This document shows, piece after piece, positions 23,966 through 31,931 of a DNA stretch of 41,000 nt. The position numbers and the translations under genes are program-made. The notes under the pieces were generated by a model. That model was given only the letters and a program-made list of their open reading frames with translations. It ran no database searches and was not told the DNA's origin. Each line of letters starts with the position of its first letter. The stretch's first letter is position 1. This DNA is from Rossellomorea aquimaris (GTDB taxonomy: Bacteria > Bacillota > Bacilli > Bacillales > Bacillaceae_B), in NCBI RefSeq assembly GCF_003315075.1, contig NZ_QNRJ01000028.1, positions 1-41,000 of the forward strand, in the 5' to 3' direction.

Positions 23966-25495
23966 ATGGCTGATATGCGAATTGGTGGCCTTGCCAGTGG
24001 TATGGACACGGATCAGATCATTAAAGATTTAATGAAGGCGGAACGAATTCCTTTAGATAAATTGGAACAGAAGAAGCAATACCTTGAATGGCAACGTGAT
24101 GACTACCGGGATATGAATAAGATGATGTTTGATTTTAGTAATCTTATTTTTGACGGGGTGATGAAGCAGGGGACGTATACGCAGAAAACCGTTTCTGTTT
24201 CGAACCCGAATGAGGTATCTGTTAGAAATATCAGCTCTACCACTGATTTCACTGGAACACTCAAGGTAGAGAAGCTGGCCACTGCTGCTACGATGTACAG
24301 CACTCCTATTACTCAGTTAGATGGTGGGGCATTTGATTCTAAAAAGAAGTTGAGTGATTCCTTTGGGTTGACTGGTGAGCAAAGCATTAAGGTCAAAGCC
24401 ATTAAAGCGGATGGAACGATGGCGGCTGATTTTACCGAAATCAAGTTTAATGCTGGAGACGAAACGTTAGATAGTTTAATCTCTAAGGTCAATGCTCAAA
24501 CAGGCGTGACGATGTTTTACGACCAACAAACCAAGCAAATGTCGGTTATGAGTAAGAACACTGGAAGCAATGAAAGTGGAGCAGAAATTGAGCTTCAGGG
24601 TGATTTATTTACAAATCATTTAAAGTTAGATGGAGATAATGACATTGCTGCAAATGCCCCAGTCAGCAGGGGTTCCATCGGGGAGAATGCTATTATTACG
24701 TATAATGGTATGAAAACACAGCGTTCATCAAACACATTTAACATTAATGGATTTGAATTAACACTTAAAAATGCATCCAATACGAATGTAACTTTCGCTT
24801 CTAAACCCGACACCGACAAAATCCTGGAAAAAATCGTCAAATTCGTAGACGAATACAACAAACTAATCGAAAAAGTAAACGGCGAAGTAAACGAAAAGAA
24901 ATACCGTGATTTCCAACCGTTGACGGCTGAACAAAAAGAGTCCATGGAAGAAAAAGAAATTGAATTATGGGAAGAAAAGTCCCGCAATGGTACTCTGAGA
25001 AACGATTCCGTTCTTACCTCTGGTCTTAACAAAATGCGAACCGACATGTACACACCAATATCTGGTGGATCATTAGGCATCGACCAATTAGCCCAAATCG
25101 GTATCAAAACTTCAAGTAACTACCTCGATCGAGGAAAACTGATTATTGATGAAAGCAAGCTGAAAGAAGCGATCTCAAAAGACCCGAATGCCATCTATGA
25201 GATCTTTGCTAAAGATGGTGCGACTACAAACGAACAAGGCATCGCGCGTCGATTACGTGATACGTTGAAAGATACAATGGACAGCATTGAGCAGAAAGCA
25301 GGGAAGGCTTCGAGCACCAATAATACATTTACCCTGGGACGTTTATTAAACAACATGGACAGCCAAATGGACCGTTTCCAGGACAGGCTAATCCAAGTCG
25401 AAGACCGCTACTGGCGCCAATTCACCGCCATGGAAAAAGCCATCCAGCGTTCCAACGAACAATCCATGTTCCTCATGAACCAATTCGGCGGCTAA
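23966..25495 (+). CDS. fliD: FliD, flagellar filament cap
   Basis: FliD caps the growing filament and folds flagellin subunits into place outside the cell. The 509-aa protein begins MADMRIGGLASGMDTDQIIKDLM, the conserved FliD N-terminus, with IPLDKLEQKKQYLEWQRDDYR next. The C-terminal FliD domain includes FVDEYNKLIEKVNGEV, LGIDQLAQIGIKTSSN and the closing coil DSQMDRFQDRLIQVEDRYWRQF. RBS GGAGAT precedes ATG, 15 nt after flaG. Confidence 0.95.
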   Translation: MADMRIGGLASGMDTDQIIKDLMKAERIPLDKLEQKKQYLEWQRDDYRDMNKMMFDFSNLIFDGVMKQGTYTQKTVSVSNPNEVSVRNISSTTDFTGTLKVEKLATAATMYSTPITQLDGGAFDSKKKLSDSFGLTGEQSIKVKAIKADGTMAADFTEIKFNAGDETLDSLISKVNAQTGVTMFYDQQTKQMSVMSKNTGSNESGAEIELQGDLFTNHLKLDGDNDIAANAPVSRGSIGENAIITYNGMKTQRSSNTFNINGFELTLKNASNTNVTFASKPDTDKILEKIVKFVDEYNKLIEKVNGEVNEKKYRDFQPLTAEQKESMEEKEIELWEEKSRNGTLRNDSVLTSGLNKMRTDMYTPISGGSLGIDQLAQIGIKTSSNYLDRGKLIIDESKLKEAISKDPNAIYEIFAKDGATTNEQGIARRLRDTLKDTMDSIEQKAGKASSTNNTFTLGRLLNNMDSQMDRFQDRLIQVEDRYWRQFTAMEKAIQRSNEQSMFLMNQFGG

Positions 25496-25517
25496 TCATA
25501 ACTAAAGGAGTGTCACT

Positions 25518-25922
25518 ATGGCCATCAACAACCCGTATGCAGCATACCAGAATAACTCGGTCAACACCGCATCACCAGGTGAACTCACCCTTATGCTCTA
25601 TAACGGAAGCCTGAAATTTATTCATATCGCAAAAAAAGCCATTGAAGAAAAAAATATTGAACTGAAAAATACCAATATACAAAAGACCCAGGCCATCGTG
25701 AATGAGTTGATGGTGACATTAAACACGGATCTTGAAGTCTCTCAAAACCTTATGTCCCTATACGACTATATTAATCGCCGCTTAACAGAAGCCAATATCA
25801 AGAATGACGCGGCGATTTTAGATGAAGTAGAAGGTCTCATCACAGACTTCCGTGATACGTGGAAAGAAGTCATTCAACTGAACCGCCAGAAGCAACATGC
25901 CGGTCAAGGTGGACAGGCGTAA
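25518..25922 (+). CDS. fliS: FliS, flagellin export chaperone
   Basis: FliS binds the C-terminal D0 helices of flagellin in the cytoplasm and prevents premature polymerisation. The 134-aa sequence has the family start AINNPYAAYQNNSVNTASPGELTLMLYNG and the helix AIVNELMVTLNTDLEVSQNLMSLYDYI. Its client contact is the part of flagellin that exons 2 and 3 encode, so failed hag splicing would remove it. The stop overlaps the next start (TAATG). Confidence 0.95.
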   Translation: MAINNPYAAYQNNSVNTASPGELTLMLYNGSLKFIHIAKKAIEEKNIELKNTNIQKTQAIVNELMVTLNTDLEVSQNLMSLYDYINRRLTEANIKNDAAILDEVEGLITDFRDTWKEVIQLNRQKQHAGQGGQA

Positions 25923-26269
25923 TGAGCTCGGTCCTTCTGTGCTATACCATCACGAAGCAATTGAAAGAAGCGTTGGAACAGGTGAACGATGAAAACAGGG
26001 AAACTACGATTGAAGAAGTGGAATCTCTTTTAGAAAAAAGGCAGAGCGTACTTGGCACCATCAAGCCGCCTTATACTCAGGATGAGCAGGAACTAGGCAA
26101 GCAGATGATTGCCTGGAACGGGCAAATCGATCGGCAACTTGCTCAGTTGCGTTTGGAAATCAAACGGGACATGAATGGCTTAACTAAGAAAAAAACGTCT
26201 GCCCAAAAATACTCAAACCCATACGAGTCTTTACAATATGATGGAATGTTCTACGATAAAAAGAAATAG
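25922..26269 (+). CDS. fliT: FliT-like flagellar chaperone
   Basis: The 115-aa helical protein starts at the ATG overlapping the fliS stop. It has the size and position of Bacillus FliT, a chaperone for FliD. Sequence pattern: LLCYTITKQLKEALEQVNDEN, SLLEKRQSVLGTIKPPYTQDE, and a C-terminal helix to IKRDMNGLTKKK. FliT proteins are poorly conserved, so the call rests partly on position. The upstream extension of the frame to 25859 lies within fliS and is not used. Confidence 0.75.
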   Translation: MSSVLLCYTITKQLKEALEQVNDENRETTIEEVESLLEKRQSVLGTIKPPYTQDEQELGKQMIAWNGQIDRQLAQLRLEIKRDMNGLTKKKTSAQKYSNPYESLQYDGMFYDKKK

Positions 26270-26277
26270 GTGATTCT

Positions 26278-26667
26278 TTGACAACGAAACTAGATGAAAA
26301 ACAGTACGAATTGGTCAGCCAATACGTCGGGATGCTCGACACAATCGAAGAAGCACTGAAATATGTGGAAGCAAGCTTCACGGACTTAAGCAAAACAGAA
26401 GGGGATCAGGTCCTATCCGATGTCTTCATGGCCATTGGTCAGATTTCAGAAAGCCATCGTCTGCTTAATGAAATATTCGATGGGCGGGAAGAAATCCAAA
26501 TTGCTTTAACCGGATTTGATACCGTGACGGATCAGGCATGGAAACTGGATGGACAGTTGGATAACAACGTATTCAAACAAAGTATCGTTCAGGACAACCT
26601 GTCCCCAGCCTTTTTTGCCTGGAAAGCATCGATTGAAAACGAACTTAAACCGTATCTAACACATTAA
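26278..26667 (+). CDS. Uncharacterised helical protein at the end of the fliD operon
   Basis: This 129-aa protein is mostly acidic and helical (YVGMLDTIEEALKYVEASF, IGQISESHRLLNEIFDG, FFAWKASIENELKPYL). I do not recognise a domain. TTG start at 26278 with AGGTG upstream, 8 nt after fliT, and a strong terminator follows, so it is the last gene of flaG-fliD-fliS-fliT. Size and helicity are similar to those of flagellar chaperones such as FliT; a chaperone or regulator role is a guess. Confidence 0.65.
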   Translation: MTTKLDEKQYELVSQYVGMLDTIEEALKYVEASFTDLSKTEGDQVLSDVFMAIGQISESHRLLNEIFDGREEIQIALTGFDTVTDQAWKLDGQLDNNVFKQSIVQDNLSPAFFAWKASIENELKPYLTH

Positions 26668-26694
26668 GTCTCGAATCCCCGAGGCTTTTTTTCT
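26666..26694 (+). terminator. Terminator of the fliD operon
   Basis: AAGTCTCG and CGAGGCTT pair over 8 bp (one T-G), loop AATCCC, then TTTTTTTC. Confidence 0.8.
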
Positions 26695-26747
26695 TTTTCC
26701 AAAAACGCTCATGCTATAATAATAGAAAAATGCTGGAGGAAGCCGTG

Positions 26748-27092
26748 ATGAAAAATAGTCTGGTAGATGAAATCAGAACCCTGTGCGCGACCTATCCTGA
26801 AGTCCATGAACATATAGACGGCTTCGGACACACTTCTTTCCGGGTGAAGGACAAGCCATTTGTGATCATTGGAGAGGAGAATAATCTCTCTTTATCTATT
26901 AAAACCCTCCCCACCACGCAAGAAATTTTAATCGAGCAGTCAGGCTACACAAAAGCCCCCTACATCGGAAGACACGGCTGGGTGTTAGTGGAGACTGAGG
27001 AAGTAGGCTGGCAAGCAATTAAAGGCTTGATTCACGAAGGCTATTTGAGAGTGGCACCCAAGAAACTGGCCAATCAAGTACGAAACGGATGA
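26748..27092 (+). CDS. MmcQ/YjbR-family protein
   Basis: The 114-aa product has the YjbR/CyaY-like fold pattern: LVDEIRTLCATYPEVHEHIDGFGHTSFRVKDKPFVIIG, then PYIGRHGWVLVE and the C-terminal helix LIHEGYLRVAPKKLANQV. Members may bind DNA or act as small adaptors; the function here is unknown. ATG 26748 follows GGAGGAAG; an upstream in-frame ATG at 26730 overlaps that RBS. The ABC permease gene starts 7 nt later. Confidence 0.85.
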   Translation: MKNSLVDEIRTLCATYPEVHEHIDGFGHTSFRVKDKPFVIIGEENNLSLSIKTLPTTQEILIEQSGYTKAPYIGRHGWVLVETEEVGWQAIKGLIHEGYLRVAPKKLANQVRNG

Positions 27093-27098
27093 AGACAT

Positions 27099-27854
27099 AT
27101 GTTTAACCTTGTCACCAATGAACTTATAAAACAACTATCCCGCCCCCGCATGTGGATGTCCCTTGGAGTCATTGTATTCATCAACTCCATCGCATCCCTA
27201 TTCGTCTACATGCTATTCGAAGGCATCCAATTCTCCTTCTGGGAGTATATGCGAATCAGCTCAAACCTTATCGTCGTCCTTCAAGTCTTCTGCCTCATCA
27301 TAGCAGGTGACATTGTATCCAATGAGTTTTCGTCAGGCACTATCAAGCTACTGCTCATTCGTCCCATCAACCGTGTGAAAATACTGGTCTCCAAATACTT
27401 AGCCGTTGTCGTCATAGCAACCATTCTGACATCTGCCCATTTCTTATTTTCTGCGGTACTGGGCATTCTGTGGTTCTACGACAGCTTCTTTGAATTCAAC
27501 GTCAACTTTTTCCTGGTGGCAGGAGCTTATGTCCTGAGATTTCTTGAACTGATCGTCATCTGTTCTGTTGCTTTCACACTGTCTGTATTGACGAGAAGTA
27601 GCTCCTTTGCCATTGGATCGACCATTTTTCTGACGTTTTCTGCAGGAACGTTCTTGATTGTCATGAATGAGCGGGGAATGGAATGGGGGAAGTATTTGTT
27701 GTTTGCGAATACAGATTTGCAGCAGTATTTCTTCGGTACACCGCCATTTGAAGGGATGACGTTTTTGTTTTCGGTAGGGGTGATTGTGGTTTATTTGATT
27801 GGGTTTGGTGGATTGGCGGGGTGGTTTTTTGGTCGGCGGGATGTGGATGTTTAG
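27099..27854 (+). CDS. ABC-2-type transporter permease without an adjacent ATPase
   Basis: This 251-aa membrane protein has six predicted TM helices. The N-terminal layout (LVTNELIKQLSRPRMWMSLGVIVF, then IIAGDIVSNEFSSGTIKLLLIRPINRVKIL) is typical of ABC-2 permeases of the YhaP/NatB/BcrB type. It usually pairs with an ATPase encoded next door, but none is visible here. It may use an ATPase encoded elsewhere. Codon choice shifts from C-ending to T/G-ending codons along the gene, seen by eye only. A TTTGCCTGTTAAAT-type repeat cluster begins 37 nt after the stop. Confidence 0.8.
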   Translation: MFNLVTNELIKQLSRPRMWMSLGVIVFINSIASLFVYMLFEGIQFSFWEYMRISSNLIVVLQVFCLIIAGDIVSNEFSSGTIKLLLIRPINRVKILVSKYLAVVVIATILTSAHFLFSAVLGILWFYDSFFEFNVNFFLVAGAYVLRFLELIVICSVAFTLSVLTRSSSFAIGSTIFLTFSAGTFLIVMNERGMEWGKYLLFANTDLQQYFFGTPPFEGMTFLFSVGVIVVYLIGFGGLAGWFFGRRDVDV

Positions 27855-27890
27855 TGGATCTGTTCTATATTAGAGAGCAGGTTTTTTTTG

Positions 27891-28016
27891 TTTGTCTGTT
27901 AAGTTTAAGGTGATTTTGTCTGTTAAATATCACAGGTTTTTTAACAGGCAAATGTTCTAGATTATTTACCTGGATTATTTACCTGTTAAATTTCAGAGCT
28001 AATTCAACAGGCAAAC
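27891..28016. repeat. REP-like inverted repeat cluster upstream of the RAYT gene
   Basis: Five copies of TTTG(C/T)CTGTTAAAT or its reverse complement: 27891-27904, 27915-27930, 27938-27952 (inverted), 27977-27993 and 28001-28016 (inverted). Neighbouring copies of opposite orientation form hairpins. No other feature is seen in 27855-28086. Confidence 0.75.
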
Positions 28017-28086
28017 TCCACGATTAGCAGGGATTTTGTATAAGCATGTCGAAGATAGAGATACCAAAAGTAGAAAGGATGTTGAC

Positions 28087-28635
28087 ATGGCGAATAGAAG
28101 AGAATGGTACCCTGGATATACCTATCATATTACGGCAAGAGGAAACCGGAGATATACCATTTTTCGCAACAAAGAAGATCGTCTCAAGTATTTAGAAATT
28201 GTAGAAGATGCAAAAGAAAAGTTCCCCTTTATTCTTCACTCCTATTGCCTCATGACCAATCATGTTCATCTCCTGATTGAAACCATCAATGAACCTCCAG
28301 GCAAGATCATTCAATATATCCATTATCGCTATGCCCGTTATTTTAATAAGAGAAATGGGTTTGAAGGCCATCTTTTTCAGGGACGTTTTAAATCAGTCAT
28401 TATACGGAACAACAAGCAAATGGTCGACACAAGCTGCTATATTCACTTAAATCCTGTAAGAGCCGGTATTGCAACTGAACCCGAAAAATATCAATGGTCC
28501 AGTTATCGATCTTTTATTACTAATAGAGAGAATAAGCATGTTGATACAAGAAAGATACTCTCATTTATGAATAATGGTTCGAAAAATCATTATAAATTTT
28601 ATGTGGAAATTAGGTTAAAGCAATTTAATAACTGA
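28087..28635 (+). CDS. REP-associated tyrosine transposase (RAYT, Y1 HUH superfamily)
   Basis: This 182-aa Y1 transposase family protein has the HUH metal-binding motif in MTNHVHLLIE near residue 57. The conserved start is RREWYPGYTYHITARGNRRYTIF. Mid-protein is GHLFQGRFKSVII, and the probable catalytic Tyr is in DTSCYIHLNPVRAGI near residue 120. RAYTs are single-copy relatives of the IS200/IS605 transposase and are linked to REP palindromes. Here the gene is flanked on both sides by TTTGCCTGTTAAAT hairpins. ATG 28087 follows AAAGGATG. A terminator follows. Confidence 0.88.
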   Translation: MANRREWYPGYTYHITARGNRRYTIFRNKEDRLKYLEIVEDAKEKFPFILHSYCLMTNHVHLLIETINEPPGKIIQYIHYRYARYFNKRNGFEGHLFQGRFKSVIIRNNKQMVDTSCYIHLNPVRAGIATEPEKYQWSSYRSFITNRENKHVDTRKILSFMNNGSKNHYKFYVEIRLKQFNN

Positions 28636-28641
28636 GGATAA

Positions 28642-28680
28642 GAAAACACCTGCTGAGTTTTGCAGGTGTTTCTGCGTTTT
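28642..28680 (+). terminator. Terminator of the RAYT gene
   Basis: GAAAACACCTGC and GCAGGTGTTTC form the stem, followed by TGCGTTTT. Confidence 0.75.
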
Positions 28681-28707
28681 GACCTTAACAAATGAATACA
28701 ATTTTTA

Positions 28708-28847
28708 ATTTGCCTGTTAAATATGACTGGAAATTTAACAGTTGAAATTCTAATACTATTTAACAGGCAAACTTATTGAGATATTTAACAGGCAAAAAAA
28801 GAACAAGATCCAACTGACAAATCCACCGCTATTTTTAACAGTTAAAC
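28708..28847. repeat. REP-like inverted repeat cluster downstream of the RAYT gene
   Basis: Five units of the same family: 28708-28724, 28731-28747 (inverted), 28758-28772 (inverted), 28781-28797 (inverted) and 28831-28847 (variant AACAGTTAAAC). The first two form a hairpin. The rest of 28848-29070 holds no gene that I can support. Confidence 0.7.
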
Positions 28848-29070
28848 TTATTTCTCCCTTCACAAATCCGCCCCAAACCATTCACAAATCCTCCAAATTC
28901 CCCCCGTTTAATCCCCTCCAAAAGTGAGAAAATAATAATATAAAGAGTGAAAGGTGAATCCTACATACTCGCAATCATCACCTCACTCTTTCATTCTCCG
29001 ATCCCTTATCCATCAACACTCTCGACACCATATTACAAACTTTACGAAAAATTGACAAAAAATTTAGAAA

Positions 29071-29105
29071 GTTTAAGAAGGATAATTCAAGGGAATGGAG
29101 AATAT
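29071..29105 (+). promoter_or_regulatory. Overlapping sigma-B and sigma-H promoters of hpf
   Basis: Sigma-B: GTTTAA (29071-29076), 14 nt, GGGAAT (29091-29096). Sigma-H: GAAGGATAA (29077-29085), 11 nt, GGAGAATAT (29097-29105). The B. subtilis orthologue yvyD/hpf is known to be driven by both factors. Located 37 nt before the hpf start. Confidence 0.75.
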
Positions 29106-29141
29106 ATAAACATAGCTTTATTTTTAAAAGGAGGAGTTTAC

Positions 29142-29720
29142 ATGTTGAACTACAACATTCGAGGCGAGAACATTGAGGTAACTCCAGCGATTCGCGAACA
29201 CGTGGAGAAGAAGATTGGCAAGTTAGACCGTTACTTTAATGAAACTCCTGATGCAAATGTACATGTTAATTTAAAAGTGTATCCTGATAAAAATACGAAA
29301 ACTGAAGTGACTATTCCAATGCCGCAATTAGTGTTACGTGCAGAGGAACGCAACACGGATATGTATGCGGCCATTGATCTGATTGTAGATAAATTGGAGC
29401 GTCAAATTCGCAAACATAAAACAAGAGTGAACCGTAAGATGCGTGAAAAGGGCAGCCCGAAGGAGTTCTTCGCGGCTCAGGAAGATCTGAATCATGTTTC
29501 TCCGAATGGCGCAGCTGCCGTTGAACTGGAGGAAGAGGACGATACGGAAGTAGTAAGAACGAAGCAATTCAATCTTAAGCCGATGGACAGCGAAGAAGCG
29601 ATCCTTCAGATGAATATGCTGGGTCACACATTCTTCATCTTCACAGACGCAGAGACAAACGCAACGAATATTGTGTACAAGCGTCGTGACGGGAAGTATG
29701 GCTTGATCGAAACAAACTAA
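29142..29720 (+). CDS. hpf: Long-form ribosome hibernation promoting factor
   Basis: HPF binds the 30S decoding region and dimerises ribosomes into 100S particles in stationary phase or stress. The 192-aa protein has the N-terminal S30AE domain ([51 protein letters not shown]) and a C-terminal dimerisation domain ([44 protein letters not shown]), so it is the long type. I chose ATG 29142 because AAAGGAGGAG precedes it; the upstream frame to 28947 has no RBS. Confidence 0.95.
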   Translation: MLNYNIRGENIEVTPAIREHVEKKIGKLDRYFNETPDANVHVNLKVYPDKNTKTEVTIPMPQLVLRAEERNTDMYAAIDLIVDKLERQIRKHKTRVNRKMREKGSPKEFFAAQEDLNHVSPNGAAAVELEEEDDTEVVRTKQFNLKPMDSEEAILQMNMLGHTFFIFTDAETNATNIVYKRRDGKYGLIETN

Positions 29721-29728
29721 TAACCTTA

Positions 29729-29762
29729 AATCCTGCGGTCAATGCGACTGCAGGATTTTTTA
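29729..29762 (+). terminator. Terminator of hpf
   Basis: AATCCTGC-G-GTC and GAC-T-GCAGGATT form the stem around AATGC; a T-run follows. Confidence 0.75.
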
Positions 29763-29832
29763 TAATCAAAAGGAGGTTTTTTCCATTTTTTTGTCGAAGT
29801 TTGAAGGTAGACAAAATTTAGGGGGATACCAA

Positions 29833-30942
29833 GTGAGAGATCCACGATTAGAGAAGTTGGCAGAAGTGCTGCTGACTCATTCGTTAGCATTAAAAGAAGG
29901 AGAAAAACTCTTTATTGCAGGTGAGCATTCCACGAAACCACTTGTAAAGGAGCTTCTCCAGAAAGCGTATGAGATGGGAGTGATTCCATATTATGAGCTG
30001 GGTGATCAGGAATTAATGAGGATCATGGCCACTCATGCGAAACCGGAACAGATGATTCTTCAAAATAAATGGAGTATGGAAAAATATCAGGATATCGACG
30101 CGTTTCTCAGTATTTCAAGCGAAGCAAACGACGCAGAGATGAGCGAGGTACCGGCCGAACAGTGGCAGCTCCTCATGCCGCATATGAAAGAATCCAATGA
30201 CTATCTCATTCAAAATAAGAAATGGGTTCTATTAAACTATCCAAACCCGTCACTCGCCCAGAAAGCAAAGATGAGTTATGACACGTTTTTCGATTATCTT
30301 CTGGAAGTCTGTACGGTGGATTACAAGCAGATGGAAGAAGCCCAGAAGCCTCTTAAAGAGCTGATGGATCAAACCGATAAAGTACGGATTACCGGCGAAG
30401 GGACGGACCTTACGTTTTCCATCAAGGATATTCCGTCTGTCATGTGCTTTGGAGAACGGAATATTCCGGACGGGGAAGTGTATACAGCTCCTGTGAAGGA
30501 TAGTGTAAATGGGACGATTACATACAATACGCCGATACTGTACCGCGGATTTTCTTTTGACAATGTTTCTTTGACGTTTGAAAAAGGGAAGATTGTGAAG
30601 GCAACGGCTGATAAAACGAAGGAACTGAACGATATTCTGGATACAGATGAAGGGGCCCGTTTCATTGGGGAGTTTGCTCTTGGTGTGAATCCGAAGATCA
30701 ATGAGCCGATGCTGGATATTTTATTTGATGAAAAAATAAACGGAAGCTTCCATTTCACACCAGGACAGGCCTATGAAGGGGCCGATAATGGAAACCGTTC
30801 GAATGTACATTGGGATATGGTCTGTATCCAGCGTCCGGAATATGGCGGAGGAGAAATTTACTTCGATGATGTTTTAATTCGGAAAGATGGGTTATTTGTA
30901 GTAGAAGAGCTAAAAGGATTGAATCCTGACGCTTTAATTTAA
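29833..30942 (+). CDS. M29-family metallo-aminopeptidase (AmpS-like)
   Basis: This is a 369-aa cytoplasmic aminopeptidase of the thermophilic-aminopeptidase family M29. Family hallmarks: RDPRLEKLAEVLLTHSLALKEGEKLFI at the N-terminus, GERNIPDGEVYTAPVKDSVNG (metal-binding Glu), FALGVNP and the C-terminal NRSNVHWDMVCI (metal-binding His and Asp). It is shorter than classical AmpS of about 410 aa. I chose GTG 29833 behind AGGGGGA because M29 proteins begin with (M/V)RDPR. TTG 29791 lies some 14 nt after an AAAGGAGG and would add 14 residues. The next gene follows after 14 nt. Confidence 0.88.
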   Translation: MRDPRLEKLAEVLLTHSLALKEGEKLFIAGEHSTKPLVKELLQKAYEMGVIPYYELGDQELMRIMATHAKPEQMILQNKWSMEKYQDIDAFLSISSEANDAEMSEVPAEQWQLLMPHMKESNDYLIQNKKWVLLNYPNPSLAQKAKMSYDTFFDYLLEVCTVDYKQMEEAQKPLKELMDQTDKVRITGEGTDLTFSIKDIPSVMCFGERNIPDGEVYTAPVKDSVNGTITYNTPILYRGFSFDNVSLTFEKGKIVKATADKTKELNDILDTDEGARFIGEFALGVNPKINEPMLDILFDEKINGSFHFTPGQAYEGADNGNRSNVHWDMVCIQRPEYGGGEIYFDDVLIRKDGLFVVEELKGLNPDALI

Positions 30943-30956
30943 AGGAGGACTTCACC

Positions 30957-31793
30957 ATGACGTATTCCATTGTAGGTTATGACCCGGAAGAGAAAGAGTG
31001 GGGGATTGCGGTACAGTCCAAATTCCTCGGTGTTGGTTCTGTCGTACCTTTTGCGAAAGCGGGTGTGGGAGCCGTGGCCACTCAGTCTTACGCGAATACT
31101 TCGTACGGGCCCCATGCACTTCAACTGATGGAGGAAGGGAAGACTGCAGAGGAAGCGCTGGATATCATCACAAAGGATGATCCCGAGCGTCCATTACGCC
31201 AAGTTGGGTTGATCGATGCATGTGGGAATCCCGCCACATTCACTGGAGAGGGCTGCTATGATTGGGCCGGGGGACAAACTGGAAAACACTTTGCTGCTCA
31301 AGGTAATATTTTAGTAGATGAGAATACGGTAAAAGCGATGGCAGAGACATTTGAGTCGACGACCGGATCTCTTGCTGAACGATTACTCCATGCACTCGAT
31401 GCCGGGCAGGACGCTGGTGGTGATTCCCGTGGCATGCAGTCTGCTGCGCTGCTAGTAGTGAAGGAAAACGGTGGATATGGTGGCTTCAATGATCGGTACA
31501 TTGATCTTAGGGTGGATGATCACGTGTCTCCCATTAAGGAATTGAAACGAATCTACTCCATGCATCAGCTCTATTTTCAAGAGTCAGAGCCTGGTAGAGT
31601 CGTATTGCTGGAAGGTGAAATCCTTGATGAAGTGGAGCGGGAACTCACCCGTCTTGGCTATGCAAAAGAAAGACAGTCCCTTCATAAAAGCCTGAAAGAC
31701 TATCTTCATACTGAAAACTTTGAAATGCGGGCGCAGGATGAGAATTATATTGATCTGGATGTGTTGGATTATATGAAGAAACAAGGCAGATAA
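30957..31793 (+). CDS. DUF1028-family protein, Ntn-hydrolase-like
   Basis: This 278-aa protein has the DUF1028 pattern: TYSIVGYDPEEKEWGIAVQS at the N-terminus, then GVGAVATQSYANTSYGPHAL, GCYDWAGGQTGKHFAAQGNIL and DAGGDSRGMQSAALLVV. The family is predicted to have an Ntn-hydrolase fold with unknown substrate. The C-terminal 70 residues look helical and separate. RBS AAAGGAGG. It pairs with the aminopeptidase in an operon, which suggests peptide or amide turnover; that is inference. Confidence 0.88.
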   Translation: MTYSIVGYDPEEKEWGIAVQSKFLGVGSVVPFAKAGVGAVATQSYANTSYGPHALQLMEEGKTAEEALDIITKDDPERPLRQVGLIDACGNPATFTGEGCYDWAGGQTGKHFAAQGNILVDENTVKAMAETFESTTGSLAERLLHALDAGQDAGGDSRGMQSAALLVVKENGGYGGFNDRYIDLRVDDHVSPIKELKRIYSMHQLYFQESEPGRVVLLEGEILDEVERELTRLGYAKERQSLHKSLKDYLHTENFEMRAQDENYIDLDVLDYMKKQGR

Positions 31794-31800
31794 TAGAGAG

Positions 31801-31847
31801 GCTCTTCTCAGAGGATAGGTATTATCTTGAGAAGGGCTATTTTTTTT
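31801..31847 (+). terminator. Terminator of the peptidase operon
   Basis: GCTCTTCTC and GAGAAGGGC pair over 9 bp; a TATTTTTTTT run follows. Confidence 0.8.
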
Positions 31848-31931
31848 GAGATTCTATAATTGATTCACTGTATGTTGTCATAGTATAGGGGATATAATAG
31901 ATTCATAATGAATAGAATGGGGTGGAGAGTG

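Noticed and set aside
25859..25921. Longer N-terminus for fliT
   Set aside because: It would overlap fliS by 64 nt and has no RBS; ATG 25922 with a TAATG overlap is usual for the pair.
27891..28016. CRISPR array
   Set aside because: Repeats are short, in both orientations and unevenly spaced; they fit REP-like hairpins, and no cas genes are present.
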